A stretch of DNA of 57,787 nucleotides from NCBI RefSeq assembly GCF_000337535.1, contig NZ_AOIP01000039.1, forward strand, positions 1 through 57,787. Reading direction: 5' to 3'. Positions 45,066 to 54,621 of the stretch are shown piece after piece; within the stretch, counting starts at the first letter, position 1, and each line of letters starts with the position of its first letter. The notes below the pieces were generated by a model. It was not told the origin of the DNA and made no database searches. It worked only from the letters and a program-made list of their open reading frames with translations. This DNA is from Natrialba aegyptia DSM 13077 (GTDB taxonomy: Archaea; Halobacteriota; Halobacteria; Halobacteriales; Natrialbaceae). A program made the position numbers and the translations under genes.

Positions 45066-46532
45066 TCAGTCACCCCCCTCCGAGGCGAGTTCTACGGACC
45101 CAGTGGACGCCTCTCCGATGATGCTCATCACAGCAGTACTCACGACGGTGAGTACAACCATGAATGCGACGCCCAGTATCATCAGGGTCTGATTCTCGGT
45201 GCCGATACTCGAGATGACTCCGTATCCGAGGATGAATATCATCACGGCCGGGATGACGTACTTGACGACCGGGTTCCACCATCGACCGACGTAGATGCCC
45301 GTATTGCGATTGAGGTCGATAACGCGGGCGCATTCAGGACCGATTTTCCACGCGACGAGCACGATGATCGAGAGCGTCGCCAGCGGGAGGCCGAAGGTGC
45401 CGAACATGAAGTCCATCTGGTCGAGGAACGACGACGAGTAGGCGCTCGGGAGTCCGAGCAGCCAGATGACTCCACAGACCGCGAGCACCGAACCGGTTCG
45501 CGAGAGATCCGTTTCTTCGGAAACGGTCGTTACGCCGACCTCGGTGATACCGAGACCGGACGTGAACGTTGCAAAGAAGAACGACGCAAAGAACACGATG
45601 GCCCACGCCGCTCCGCCGGGCAGCTCCGGGAACACCTCGGCCAGCGAGATGAACAGCAAGTTAGATCCTGCGCTCGGTTCGAGTCCGAACGCGAAGACGA
45701 CGGGGAACGTTGCGAATACCGCCAGGAGACCGATACTCGTGTTTCCGACTGCGGTGAATAGACCGCCCCCGAGCGGAACGTCGTCGTACCGCCCGAGATA
45801 GCTTCCGTAGGTGAGTGCGATACCCCATCCTAATCCCGTCGAGAACAGCGCCTGGCTGAGTGCTGCAACCCACGTGCTTCCGCGAGCGAGCGATTCCCAT
45901 TCGGGGGTGAAGACGAACGCTAGTCCTTCCGTTCCACCGGGGAGGGTGACGCCGCGTATCCCGACCGCGATAAGCGCGATGACCAGGAGCGGGATCATCC
46001 ATTTTACCACGCGCTCAATACCGCGCCGGATTCCGAAGACGAGAACACCGGCGAGTCCGGCCATGGTGAGCGTGTGCATCCCGATGACGAGCGCGGGGTT
46101 GGAAATGAATCCCTCCCAGAACGCCTGCGGCTGGAAGCCCGGTTGGGTGAACGTCAAGAGCAACGAGTGGACAGTGTAGTAGAGCGCCCATGCGATGATC
46201 GGCGCGTAGTAGGACATCAGCGCCACGTTGACGATGAGGACGACGAGACCGAGTCCCTGACCGCGCTTACTCTGGAGAACTTGTCTAAACGATCCGATGA
46301 CGCCGGTGTTCGTGTACCGACCGACCATCGTCTCGGCCATCAGACCGGGAACGGCGATGACGTACAACAGAAGAATGTACGCGACGAGGAACGCGCCGCC
46401 ACCGTTCTGCCCCGTCGTAAACGGCATCCGCCAGATGTTTCCCGCTCCGACCATCGCTCCGACCATCGCCATGAGAAAGCCGAACCGGCTTCCCCACTCT
46501 TCTCTCGCTGTTCTGGCTGGTGAATCTGTCAT
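45066..46532 (-). CDS. Sodium-dependent NSS-family symporter
   Basis: The 488-residue protein has about twelve hydrophobic helices and the NSS signature near the N terminus (WGSRFGFLMAMVGAMVGAGN, then IWRMPFTTGQNGGGAFLVAY), which holds the Na+ and substrate site. A Leu-rich helix follows each half. The cluster (racemase, proline dehydrogenase) suggests proline or hydroxyproline as cargo, but NSS members carry many amino acids. The start at 46532 (TDSPARTAREEW) is chosen because the 5 codons before it are not conserved-like. It is divergent from the proline dehydrogenase gene. Confidence 0.88.
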   Translation of the reverse strand: MTDSPARTAREEWGSRFGFLMAMVGAMVGAGNIWRMPFTTGQNGGGAFLVAYILLLYVIAVPGLMAETMVGRYTNTGVIGSFRQVLQSKRGQGLGLVVLIVNVALMSYYAPIIAWALYYTVHSLLLTFTQPGFQPQAFWEGFISNPALVIGMHTLTMAGLAGVLVFGIRRGIERVVKWMIPLLVIALIAVGIRGVTLPGGTEGLAFVFTPEWESLARGSTWVAALSQALFSTGLGWGIALTYGSYLGRYDDVPLGGGLFTAVGNTSIGLLAVFATFPVVFAFGLEPSAGSNLLFISLAEVFPELPGGAAWAIVFFASFFFATFTSGLGITEVGVTTVSEETDLSRTGSVLAVCGVIWLLGLPSAYSSSFLDQMDFMFGTFGLPLATLSIIVLVAWKIGPECARVIDLNRNTGIYVGRWWNPVVKYVIPAVMIFILGYGVISSIGTENQTLMILGVAFMVVLTVVSTAVMSIIGEASTGSVELASEGGD

Positions 46533-46766
46533 GATAACCCTACCCAACCCGTGACATAGGTGGAAGTTATATTACTCCCCTACTATGGTTGGGTTCTTTG
46601 ATATACACTCACTTGTCTCTCAGTATGAGGGCTGTGATTCGCAGATCTTGTTATCATAGGAGAACCGTCGACCTGGTCTATGATATATTTATATTTCTAC
46701 TATTATATAGATGAATTGTTTGGTAGGTACTGAACTTAGTACGGGTGGGTATCGATATTGCGAAGA

Positions 46767-47606
46767 ATGATACCTCCTATAGCGAGACGTTTTGTCGCCG
46801 GCGAATCTGCGAGCGAGTCACTCGACCACGTGGCTGACCTCAACCGAAACGGTATCGGCGGTATACTAAATGTCCTTGGTGAGCACTATCAAACCAGAGA
46901 CGCCGCAGACGAGGACGTGAGTAAGTATCTGAATCTCATCGCTCAACTCGACAAGACGGAACTCACCGCATCCATCTCGGTCAAGCCCTCTCAGATTGGA
47001 CTCGATGCTGGAGATGAGGTATTCGAGGACAATCTCGCACGGATACTGAGCATGGCCGATGAGAAGAACGTGTTTGTCTGGGTCGATATGGAAGATTACA
47101 CGACGACCGACGTAACCCTCGACGCGTACACGCAGTCCGCCTCCAGATACGGGGGTGGCGTTGGACTCTGCGTACAAGCCAATCTCAAACGGACGGGTGA
47201 CGATCTCGAACGCCTCGCTGAGGTTCCCGGCAAGGTTCGGCTCGTCAAGGGTGCCTACGATGAACCGTCGGATGTCGCATACCAACAGAAAAAGCACGTC
47301 AATGAAGCGTACAAGAACCATCTCGAGTATATGTTCCAGACGTTCGACAGCGGGATCGCCGTTGGGAGCCACGATCCCGAAATGATCGACTACGCGAAAG
47401 AACTTCGAGAGCGGTACAAAACCGACTTCGAGATACAAATGCTGATGGGCGTTCGAACGGAGGCCCAACGTGAACTCGCCCGAGAGGGGTACGAGGTCAA
47501 TCAGTACATCCCGTACGGGAACAAGTGGGCGTCGTACTTCTACAGACGAGTTCGCGAGCGCAAAGAGAACCTGTTGTTTGCGGCCCGAGCCGTCCTTACA
47601 TCCTGA
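46767..47606 (+). CDS. Proline dehydrogenase (monofunctional)
   Basis: The 279-residue FAD-dependent TIM-barrel enzyme oxidises proline to pyrroline-5-carboxylate. Family features include VFVWVDMEDYTTTDVTLDAY, GVGLCVQANLKRTGDDLERL, VRLVKGAYDEPSDVAY and the C-terminal YIPYGNKWASYFYRRVRER, whose Tyr/Arg contact substrate and FAD. It is short, as for archaeal/Gram-positive ProDH. The ATG at 46767 is preferred over TTG 46758. It is divergent from the NSS symporter, and a regulator follows downstream. Confidence 0.9.
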   Translation: MIPPIARRFVAGESASESLDHVADLNRNGIGGILNVLGEHYQTRDAADEDVSKYLNLIAQLDKTELTASISVKPSQIGLDAGDEVFEDNLARILSMADEKNVFVWVDMEDYTTTDVTLDAYTQSASRYGGGVGLCVQANLKRTGDDLERLAEVPGKVRLVKGAYDEPSDVAYQQKKHVNEAYKNHLEYMFQTFDSGIAVGSHDPEMIDYAKELRERYKTDFEIQMLMGVRTEAQRELAREGYEVNQYIPYGNKWASYFYRRVRERKENLLFAARAVLTS

Positions 47607-47871
47607 GACGGGTCGACTCTTCGGTCAGTCGTGACGAACCGTCTCGTCTGGCTGGCCTGATCCGTTGCAGACACACCGGGTAGTATGGGGAATCTGTCGA
47701 CGACGCACCGAGTGGTCGACCCCGCTTTGGCCGCAGACAGATCCGTCCTCATCGCGTGGCACCCGGAAGACGGAGCATCCGCCGATGGAATCAACGATCT
47801 CGTACCCACAACCGTTCATAGTCGGGGTTGGTTTTATATATCTTCTTCCGAACCCATTTACAGGCTTCGTA

Positions 47872-48603
47872 ATGGCAACTGAATACAGAACGGAAGACAC
47901 AACCAGTCTCACGCTCGATATTTGGCACCCAAATTGTTGGACCCTTGAAGTAACGGCGCAAGCAGATGCGGATTTGATCGCCCACACGGTATACAAGGCT
48001 CCCTCCGCCGATGAATCCCGATCAGCGGAGTCGCTTGTCCGCGGGCATTTCACCGCCTATGCGGACACCACACAAGAAGTCAAAAAACTAGTTGCGGCTG
48101 CCGAGCAATCCGAGCATACGCAGTCAGTGATGGAGTTCGAACGCTGCCACGACTTTACCGGGAGAGCGACGAACTACGGGAACGCCTCGTGTGAACTGTT
48201 CGTCGAATACGACCACCGGAACACGATGAGCGACGCGTTGCTTTCACACGGGTTCATACACGACGCTCCCGTCCGCGTTCGTGACGGCCGTGAATACTGG
48301 CCCGTCGTCATTACGGGGGATCGGGAAGATATCAATGCGCGTCTCGATTCGCTTCGCGAAGAGAAAGATGCAGACGTCTCCGTCCGCAGAGTGGTGTCGT
48401 CGAACCGCAGTCACTCTCAGCCGAACCAAGAGACGCTTTCAGAGCGTCAGCGAGAGGTATTTGAACTCGCCTGTACCCACGATTACTACGCCTGGCCCCG
48501 GGGAATCACCACGAAAGAACTCGCGAAAAAGACCGACATCTCGAAGACGACGCTGCTGGAGCACCTCCGAAAAGCGGAGGCGAAGCTACTGAACCAAGAG
48601 TGA
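47872..48603 (+). CDS. Bat-like HTH-10 regulator of proline cluster
   Basis: The 243-residue regulator has a sensor-like N-terminal part (LTLDIWHPNCWTLEVTAQAD, then WPVVITGDREDINARLDSLR) and HTH_10 (ERQREVFELACTHDYYAWPR, TKELAKKTDISKTTLLEHLR). It is a paralogue of the regulator at 51705 (DIWHPQCWTLHVT). TTTTATAT at 47832-47839 is about 36 bases before the ATG. Position next to proline genes suggests it controls them; the ligand is inferred to be an amino acid. Confidence 0.85.
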   Translation: MATEYRTEDTTSLTLDIWHPNCWTLEVTAQADADLIAHTVYKAPSADESRSAESLVRGHFTAYADTTQEVKKLVAAAEQSEHTQSVMEFERCHDFTGRATNYGNASCELFVEYDHRNTMSDALLSHGFIHDAPVRVRDGREYWPVVITGDREDINARLDSLREEKDADVSVRRVVSSNRSHSQPNQETLSERQREVFELACTHDYYAWPRGITTKELAKKTDISKTTLLEHLRKAEAKLLNQE

Positions 48604-49024
48604 TGGGCGGTCGGATACCGATCCGAACTCGATAAGACCCGTTTTCTGGACTGACGACTCTCGCATTCGGTCGATCGAGTGCATTTTGAAACCACGAGTT
48701 CATCCCATTACTTGCTCGTGAGGGCAGAACCGCTGTGGGGTCTTGGAGATTTGCGGTGGTTCCGGAATTCGGTATTCGGTGTGAGGTTGTTGCTGTTCGT
48801 TCACAGTCGTTGCACTGCCGTGGCTTCGGGTGTGACAGCAGACAGGCCACAACAGGGAATAGTCGACAGCTGGCGAGTAAATCTCTGTGCAGGCTCCCTC
48901 ACGCGGGTTCCCACTCCGCGCGACCAAGTGTACCCTGATCGATCGCCGCCCCTTCAGTAGCAATCTCGAGGGCTACGACGAGTCGAAGACACTCCGTGAT
49001 CGCGATTCGGGCACCCGCGCCCGT
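48604..49024. other. Intergenic gap after the proline cluster
   Basis: I find no gene, hairpin or repeat I can support in these 421 bp. Confidence 0.3.
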
Positions 49025-49960
49025 TTAGGCATTGCCCAGATGCTGGTCGAAGAACTCGGTCAGCTTGTCTACGGCCGGGGTGACGTACTCGTCCCTGTCG
49101 TAGAGGTCGACGTGCGTCGCGCCTTCGATCGTGAAGAGTTCGGCGTTCTCGCCGGCTCCCTCGACCGCGTCCTCGCTGTAGTGCAGCGTGGATGCCTCGG
49201 TGCCAGCAATCATCAATAGCGGTCGTGGAGCGATCTTATCGATGTCGGCGTACGGGTCGAACTGATCGAGTAAGTCGGCGCTGCGGGCTACCCACTTGTT
49301 GGTTGCACGAGGGTGCCGGCCACGGGACGTCTTGTAGTAGTCGACGAACTCGCGGATGCTCTGAGGAGTCGAGTCGTCTATCTCGTTCTGTTCCGGCAGC
49401 GCACTGACTAGAGTGGCCGGGAAGCCAGCGGCTTCCTCGGTACGTAACGTTCCCGCTTGCTCGACCATCTGCTGAAATCCTTCTGGATCTGGATTTCGGA
49501 AAAAGCTGGGAACATCTGCTGCGCTGACAGTTGCCACGGCCTTCATCCGGTGGTCAGTCTGTGCGGCGTACGGGGCGTAGCCGCCCGAACCGCAGATGCC
49601 GAGCACGCCGATCCGCTCGGGATCGACCTCCTCGCGGGTCGTCAGGTATGACACGGCGTTGCGGAAGTCCTCGGAGCGCTGGAACGGATCTTCCAGGCCG
49701 TGGGGCTCGCCCTCGCTCTCACCCTGGTAGGCCGCGTCGAACGTGAGCACGATGAATCCCTGCTCAACCAGACGCTGGGCATACACGGCCGGTGACTGCT
49801 CCTTCACTGCAGTCGTCTGGTGGCCGATGACGATGGCTGGAAGCGGCGTCGAAGACGGATTGTTCGGGGCGTAGAGTTGCCCTGCAAGCGTCATGCCCGT
49901 ACTCGGAAAACGCACGCTCTCGAACTGTTCACCCGGTTCAGCTCCGTTGGTAACTGACAT
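49025..49960 (-). CDS. Alpha/beta hydrolase of DLH/YcjY type
   Basis: The 311-residue hydrolase has LPAIVIGHQTTAVKEQSP (oxyanion region), FIVLTFDAAYQGESEGEPHG, and the nucleophile elbow RIGVLGICGSGGYAPYAA. Cys, not Ser, occupies the centre of G-x-C-x-G, as in dienelactone hydrolase-like proteins. Asp in LLMIAGTEAS-to-AGENAELFTI and His in GATHVDLYD complete the likely triad. The start ATG 49960 begins the domain (MSVTNGAEPGEQFESVRF). Substrate unknown. Confidence 0.8.
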   Translation of the reverse strand: MSVTNGAEPGEQFESVRFPSTGMTLAGQLYAPNNPSSTPLPAIVIGHQTTAVKEQSPAVYAQRLVEQGFIVLTFDAAYQGESEGEPHGLEDPFQRSEDFRNAVSYLTTREEVDPERIGVLGICGSGGYAPYAAQTDHRMKAVATVSAADVPSFFRNPDPEGFQQMVEQAGTLRTEEAAGFPATLVSALPEQNEIDDSTPQSIREFVDYYKTSRGRHPRATNKWVARSADLLDQFDPYADIDKIAPRPLLMIAGTEASTLHYSEDAVEGAGENAELFTIEGATHVDLYDRDEYVTPAVDKLTEFFDQHLGNA

Positions 49961-50229
49961 CACCAGAAACGAAGGTCGAGAGCGGCTTGGGTTCGATGTT
50001 ATCTGTAAACGGTGTTTAAGTATCTCTACGGACCACGTGCAGATGAACGGAACTGGCACTTGGCTCGTCGGAGAAGTCCGTCCAGTGAGGAGTGCGAATT
50101 AGCTACCTCCTCAACTGAGGGTTGGCGCGGACGTTCGTCGTATCCACGAGTCGGAGCGAAATTCAGTGCCTCCGAACACATGGTCTGCGGTCCAGAATTT
50201 TAACCGTCCGCAGAGCGTAGCTCTGTACA

Positions 50230-50907
50230 ATGAATATCACGACTGAACTCGTTCTCCGTTCGCCCTCGCTCCCACTCGTCAGTATCACGGAGACGCTGCA
50301 ACCCGATGAAGTAGACTGCGTTCACGCACTCTGTCTTCACTCGGACGTTCGGACGTTCACCGTGCAGTTTGACCTCGACGACGACGTCTCTGAGGCAGAA
50401 CTCTCGGCGCTCGATGAAGTAACTGAGGCGACTCTCCTCGGCGAAACGAGCGATAGAACCATCTACCAGCTCACGGTTGAACTCGAGGATTCTGTCTCTG
50501 AAGCCTTCACTACTGAACACATCGACAGCACGCAACTGAGATCAGCGACTATCAGTAAGAACCGATGGCACGAAACGAAACTGTTCAAAGACTACAAGGC
50601 ATTTAACGACTTTCGAGCGAGTTGCGAAGACAATGGTATCTCTCTGGATCTCGTATCCATTACTTCTAATCCATCTCTATCTGATGATTCGTCACAGGAG
50701 GGAGTCACCGAGCGACAACGAGAGGCGCTCTCCCTCGCACTCTCTCGTGGGTACTACGAGAGCCCGCGTCAAGTCACGGCCGAAGAACTCGCCGCTGAAC
50801 TCGGCATCTCACAACCCGCTCTATCGAGTCTCCTCCGCCGCGGCGAGCGCCAACTTCTCACCGATTCGTTAGAGACGAGAGACCGCTTAAACGCGGTTTC
50901 TAGATAA
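50230..50907 (+). CDS. Bat-like HTH-10 regulator
   Basis: The 225-residue regulator has an N-terminal sensor-like region (~1-145) different from the other two Bat-like proteins nearby. HTH_10 follows at ~155-215 (ERQREALSLALSRGYYESPR, TAEELAAELGISQPALSSLL). ATTTTAAC at 50197-50204 is about 30 bases before the ATG. It is divergent from the alpha/beta hydrolase, which it may control. Confidence 0.82.
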   Translation: MNITTELVLRSPSLPLVSITETLQPDEVDCVHALCLHSDVRTFTVQFDLDDDVSEAELSALDEVTEATLLGETSDRTIYQLTVELEDSVSEAFTTEHIDSTQLRSATISKNRWHETKLFKDYKAFNDFRASCEDNGISLDLVSITSNPSLSDDSSQEGVTERQREALSLALSRGYYESPRQVTAEELAAELGISQPALSSLLRRGERQLLTDSLETRDRLNAVSR

Positions 50908-50939
50908 CAGCACGCCAACCGCCGTCGGTGATGTCCTCA

Positions 50940-51190
50940 TCGTACCAACCCATAGTACGGTGGATGACGACATCGACGCCCTTGTTGAGACAGCAACTGA
51001 CGAATATGGTCGAATCGATATCCTCGTAGACGGTGCTGGATGCCGCTAGCGTATCTCTGGGATACAGATTGTGAGACACTGCCGACAACCATCGATGTCA
51101 ATATTCGTGGGGCTGATTACATTCACACGCGCTGCCATGCCTGCGAGGCTGGAGCAGAAGAGCGGACGCGTCATCAATCTCCTCAATTGT
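50940..51190 (+). pseudogene. SDR-family pseudogene fragment
   Basis: Forward frames spell THSTVDDDIDALVETATDEY, GRIDILVDGAGCR and then a stop; further on come VNIRGADYIHTR and, in another frame, RAAMPARLEQKSGRVINLLN. These match the middle of a short-chain dehydrogenase, with a nonsense codon, a missing piece and a frameshift. No start or C terminus remains. Confidence 0.75.
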
Positions 51191-51628
51191 GAGCCAATGC
51201 CAAATAGAGAATAGTTCTCATTACTTCTCAGACGGGAACACCCCTGCGTCTGTATTGTTATCGGCCCTTTCAGCGATAAGGACACCCACTTGATCGTGTA
51301 TGCGCTCGACTGCTATCAGCGAAACGAGTGGTACGCAAATACTGGGCAACTAATTCAGGATTCCCGAGACACGTATCCCGAGGATCGTTCTCCTGAAATA
51401 AATTCATAGCTCCCCGATTTCGCCATCTGATAGCAGGACAGGCCGATAGTAAATCCCACTCGATTAGTTCTCTATACCCCATTCGAACGTTTTTGATAGC
51501 GGAAATACTATCGAAGAGCGGACTTCGGGTAATTATCTCGCGTCTGTAGAGTTCAGTAAGTGACTCTGGACTTCTACCTGGGTAGTCGACCTGTTCTATC
51601 GGTTACCTCGCAATGGCCAAAAAGTGCT
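51191..51628. other. Intergenic gap before the next regulator
   Basis: No convincing gene; a 70-codon reverse frame at 51270-51482 lacks protein character. The palindrome that starts at 51629 is listed separately. Confidence 0.3.
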
Positions 51629-51670
51629 CCATCCTCCGAAACTGTGGCAATTCACAATTTCGGAGGATGG
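51629..51670. promoter_or_regulatory. Perfect 13-bp inverted repeat before the LysE regulator gene
   Basis: CCATCCTCCGAAA (51629-51641) and TTTCGGAGGATGG (51658-51670) are exact inverted copies around 16 bp. The right arm ends 34 bp before the ATG at 51705. It fits a dimer-binding operator, perhaps for the adjacent Bat-like regulator. A related half site with CCTCCGAAACTGTG lies at 54434-54449. Confidence 0.55.
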
Positions 51671-51704
51671 ATTCATAACCCTCGGAATACTTTCTCTACT
51701 AAGA

Positions 51705-52451
51705 ATGGCTGTGAGAAACGGAGAGGAAGGAAGTATTGAACTCACCCTTGATATTTGGCATCCGCAGTGTTGGACGCTCCATGTAACAGAAGATACTAAC
51801 GCGGATCTCCTTGGACACGGCCTCTATTCAACCAACGATACAGTTCACGGCCTCTTCACAGCCTCTGCACAGTCGATTTCTGAGGTTGACCAGACAATAA
51901 CAGATATTCAAGAATCGGCACTCACAGACGATGTCTGGACGATAGGTAGTCAAGACGGGGTCGAAGTACCAGCTACTACTGGGACTGCGACACGAGGATT
52001 TCTCGTCGAATGGGGCGTTGATACAGGGGAGAACATCATCGATTCACTCGTTAATCACGGCTTCGTTCCACGACGAACCTACCAGATGACGAGTGGTCGT
52101 GAGCAGTGGAGCGTGATTACCACAATGGATCGCCATGAAGCCAAAGACCAACTCAGCGATGTGAGTTCCGAAACTGATGCTGATATCAATATTCAGCGAG
52201 TCACGTCCAACGGTCGCCAGCCAAGTGGCCCATCTCAATTGGATGTTCTTTCCCCTCGACAGCGGGAAGTGTTCGAATATGCTTGTCAGCAGGGGTACTA
52301 TGACTGGCCTCGAAAGGTCTCCGCGACCGACCTCGCGGACGATCTCGGCATTACAAGGGCAACTGTAACTGAACACCTCCGGAAAGCGGAATCCCGTCTA
52401 TTCACCCCTTTTGGTAGTACCTCGCCCGCGAGGGGCGAGCCATACATGTAG
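51705..52451 (+). CDS. Bat-like HTH-10 regulator next to lysE-type gene
   Basis: The 248-residue regulator has an N-terminal domain closely like that of 47872 (IELTLDIWHPQCWTLHVTED) and HTH_10 (SPRQREVFEYACQQGYYDWP, DLADDLGITRATVTEHLRK). The ATG at 51705 is preferred to upstream codons because family sequence starts there. A LysE-type exporter follows 40 bp later, the expected target. The inverted repeat at 51629 is a candidate operator. Confidence 0.85.
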   Translation: MAVRNGEEGSIELTLDIWHPQCWTLHVTEDTNADLLGHGLYSTNDTVHGLFTASAQSISEVDQTITDIQESALTDDVWTIGSQDGVEVPATTGTATRGFLVEWGVDTGENIIDSLVNHGFVPRRTYQMTSGREQWSVITTMDRHEAKDQLSDVSSETDADINIQRVTSNGRQPSGPSQLDVLSPRQREVFEYACQQGYYDWPRKVSATDLADDLGITRATVTEHLRKAESRLFTPFGSTSPARGEPYM

Positions 52452-52491
52452 GGGACGGGTTCTCCCTTCTCTCGTCCAATAGTAGTTGCAT

Positions 52492-53124
52492 ATGCCTCTC
52501 ACTGCATTTACACATGGAATCGTCCTCGCAATCGGTCTCATTGTTGCACTCGGTCCCCAGAACGTCTTTGTCTTCCAGCAAGGCGCAGCTCAGCCCCGCC
52601 TCACCCGCGCTCTTCCGACTGTGCTTACTGCGGGTATCTCTGATACACTACTAATCCTTCTCGCAGTTCTCGGTGTTTCGGTCGTGGTTCTCCAGTTTGC
52701 GTGGTTGCAGACCGTGCTGTTTGGGGCTGGGTTCGTGTTCTTGCTCTATATCGGATGGGCGCTTTATTCCTCACCTGCACTCGATGTGGACCCACATACA
52801 GAGGAATTTCTCGGAACGAGCGAGCAGATCGGGTTTACAGCATCTGTCTCATTACTGAACCCACATGCAATTTTGGACACTATTGGTGTGATTGGGACTA
52901 ACGCATTAGCCTATTCCAGGCTAAACCGCTGGATATTCACTGCAGGTTGCCTGTTCGTGTCGTGGGGATGGTTTAGTGGGCTCGCTGTCGCGGGGTGGGC
53001 ACTGGGTGAGTCTGCAAATGCTGACCGTTGGATGCGGTATCTCAATACGGTCTCGGCAGTTGTCGTCTGGCTTGTCGCGCTCTACATGGGCTGGCAGCTT
53101 ATTGGATCATTAGAGATCGTGTAG
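52492..53124 (+). CDS. LysE/ArgO-family amino acid exporter
   Basis: The 210-residue membrane protein has six hydrophobic helices and the family loop ALGPQNVFVFQQGAAQPRL after helix 1, with NPHAILDTIGVIGTNA at the second repeat. It exports basic or other amino acids (Lys/Arg in known members). ATG 52492 is used rather than the in-frame TTG. Probably co-transcribed with the Bat-like regulator. Confidence 0.87.
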   Translation: MPLTAFTHGIVLAIGLIVALGPQNVFVFQQGAAQPRLTRALPTVLTAGISDTLLILLAVLGVSVVVLQFAWLQTVLFGAGFVFLLYIGWALYSSPALDVDPHTEEFLGTSEQIGFTASVSLLNPHAILDTIGVIGTNALAYSRLNRWIFTAGCLFVSWGWFSGLAVAGWALGESANADRWMRYLNTVSAVVVWLVALYMGWQLIGSLEIV

Positions 53125-53128
53125 AGAA

Positions 53129-54259
53129 GTGAGAGCGCGTGATGAGTCCGAAATCTGGAGAGCTATCCGTTTAGCTCGCTCGTACTCCTTCAATTCGATT
53201 CAAACAAACCGGGCACAGAATGCTAGCTATCCAGATTCCTGTATCTTCGAGATGCAGTCGTTTATGAGCCTCGTACAATGTGGGACGGCACAGGGTGCTC
53301 ATCGGTTCGCTCGATTCTCTAACAGAGAGCGAACCCATCACGGAGATACTCATCTTAGGGCGGTCAAACAATTCACTCCGGAGAACTTGCTCGAGGGATT
53401 CGATAGTGCCACGGGCCGTGTACTCTCAGTTATCGAGTCTGAAGCGTCGTTTCGCCGGCCCGTGACGGTTGCGATCGACATTACGACCCTCCCCTACTAC
53501 GGGCGGACAGTTGAGATGCCGATGGTGAGTGGGACGAAAAACGGTGAGGGGCGAGCGTTCAAGTTCGCGACCCTCGCGGTTGTCGGGCGGAATATCCCGC
53601 TTGTACTGGCCGTTGAGCCGGTGCGTGAAAGTTCGTCGTGGGACGAGAATCCACCGAATCAGATTCATCGTGTCGTCCGCCGGCTCCTTCTGCGCGCAAA
53701 AGACCACGTCCCGATTGAGATGGTCCTGTGTGATCGGGAGTTCAACTCGATGCGCGTCTTCCAGACGCTCTCGAACCTCGACGTCAACTACCTCATTCCG
53801 AAACGGATCACGAGCTCAGAACGCGAGGTAATCGAGCAAATGGACGAAGACGACCAAGAGGTCGCTGTTGAGACGGCTTCCGTTCATGTTGAGGTGGGCT
53901 CGCACCCGATGCGGTTCCTGTATGTTCCGTCGACGGGTGGTGAAGGGACGACGGTGTTTGCGACGAATCTCCGAGTCGGACCGGATGAGGCTAAGACGTT
54001 CTGTCGGCGGTATAGTCGACGGTGGCAGATTGAAAACGAGTACGAGAGCATCAAAGGCGAGTTTCTCGCGAAGACATCCTCGAAAGAGTACCGCGTCCGG
54101 CTGTTCTACTTTGTGTTCGCCGTCCTGTTATGCAATATCTGGCGACTCACGGACTTCCTGTTGAAAGTGGGTGTCGATGGAGAGATGGACCACACGCCCG
54201 TGTTGACCGCGGGCGAATGCGTTGAGCTCGTCGCGTCGGCGTTGATTCCGCCCGATTAA
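53129..54259 (+). CDS. IS4-family (haloarchaeal ISH-type) transposase
   Basis: The 376-codon frame carries IS4 DDE features: Asp in PVTVAIDITTLPYYG, Asp in IEMVLCDREFNSMRVF, and the Y-(2)-R-(3)-E-(6)-K block in YSRRWQIENEYESIK. The C-terminal part looks intact. The first ~70 residues do not read like the usual N terminus, so the 5' end may be truncated or frameshifted, and the true start is uncertain. Terminal repeats could not be fixed; AGAGAAGTGAGAG near 53125 and TCTCACTCTCT near 54334 are a weak inverted pair. Confidence 0.72.
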   Translation: MRARDESEIWRAIRLARSYSFNSIQTNRAQNASYPDSCIFEMQSFMSLVQCGTAQGAHRFARFSNRERTHHGDTHLRAVKQFTPENLLEGFDSATGRVLSVIESEASFRRPVTVAIDITTLPYYGRTVEMPMVSGTKNGEGRAFKFATLAVVGRNIPLVLAVEPVRESSSWDENPPNQIHRVVRRLLLRAKDHVPIEMVLCDREFNSMRVFQTLSNLDVNYLIPKRITSSEREVIEQMDEDDQEVAVETASVHVEVGSHPMRFLYVPSTGGEGTTVFATNLRVGPDEAKTFCRRYSRRWQIENEYESIKGEFLAKTSSKEYRVRLFYFVFAVLLCNIWRLTDFLLKVGVDGEMDHTPVLTAGECVELVASALIPPD

Positions 54260-54621
54260 CCGGTTTAATCCCCGCTGAGTCTGCTTCTCAGGAGTGGTGG
54301 CGCTGTTCAGCAGCGCAGAATCCGCACAATTTCTCACTCTCTGCCGATAGTCATGCCCGCGAATGTTCGAGATTAACTCTGGATCGATGAGAGGAACCAC
54401 AAGTCAACGGGGGTCTGACCCACAATTTTCCTATCCTCCGAAACTGTGTGCCTTCTATTCTTCGAATCCATATAGCGGTATATGATTCACCATGGTCGGT
54501 CTGTTAGCGGCTATTTATTCGCAGCGGCGTCAGTCTCAAAGACGATTTCGGGGCCTCGATAGCGCTCTGGCCACGATTTCGAAACCGAGGGCACGTTGAC
54601 GAATCGGTATCTCCTTTCGGC
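54260..54621. other. Gap behind the IS4-type transposase
   Basis: No gene seen. It contains the motif TATCCTCCGAAACTGTG at 54433-54449, matching one arm of the inverted repeat at 51629, and possible IS end sequence around 54330. Confidence 0.35.
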
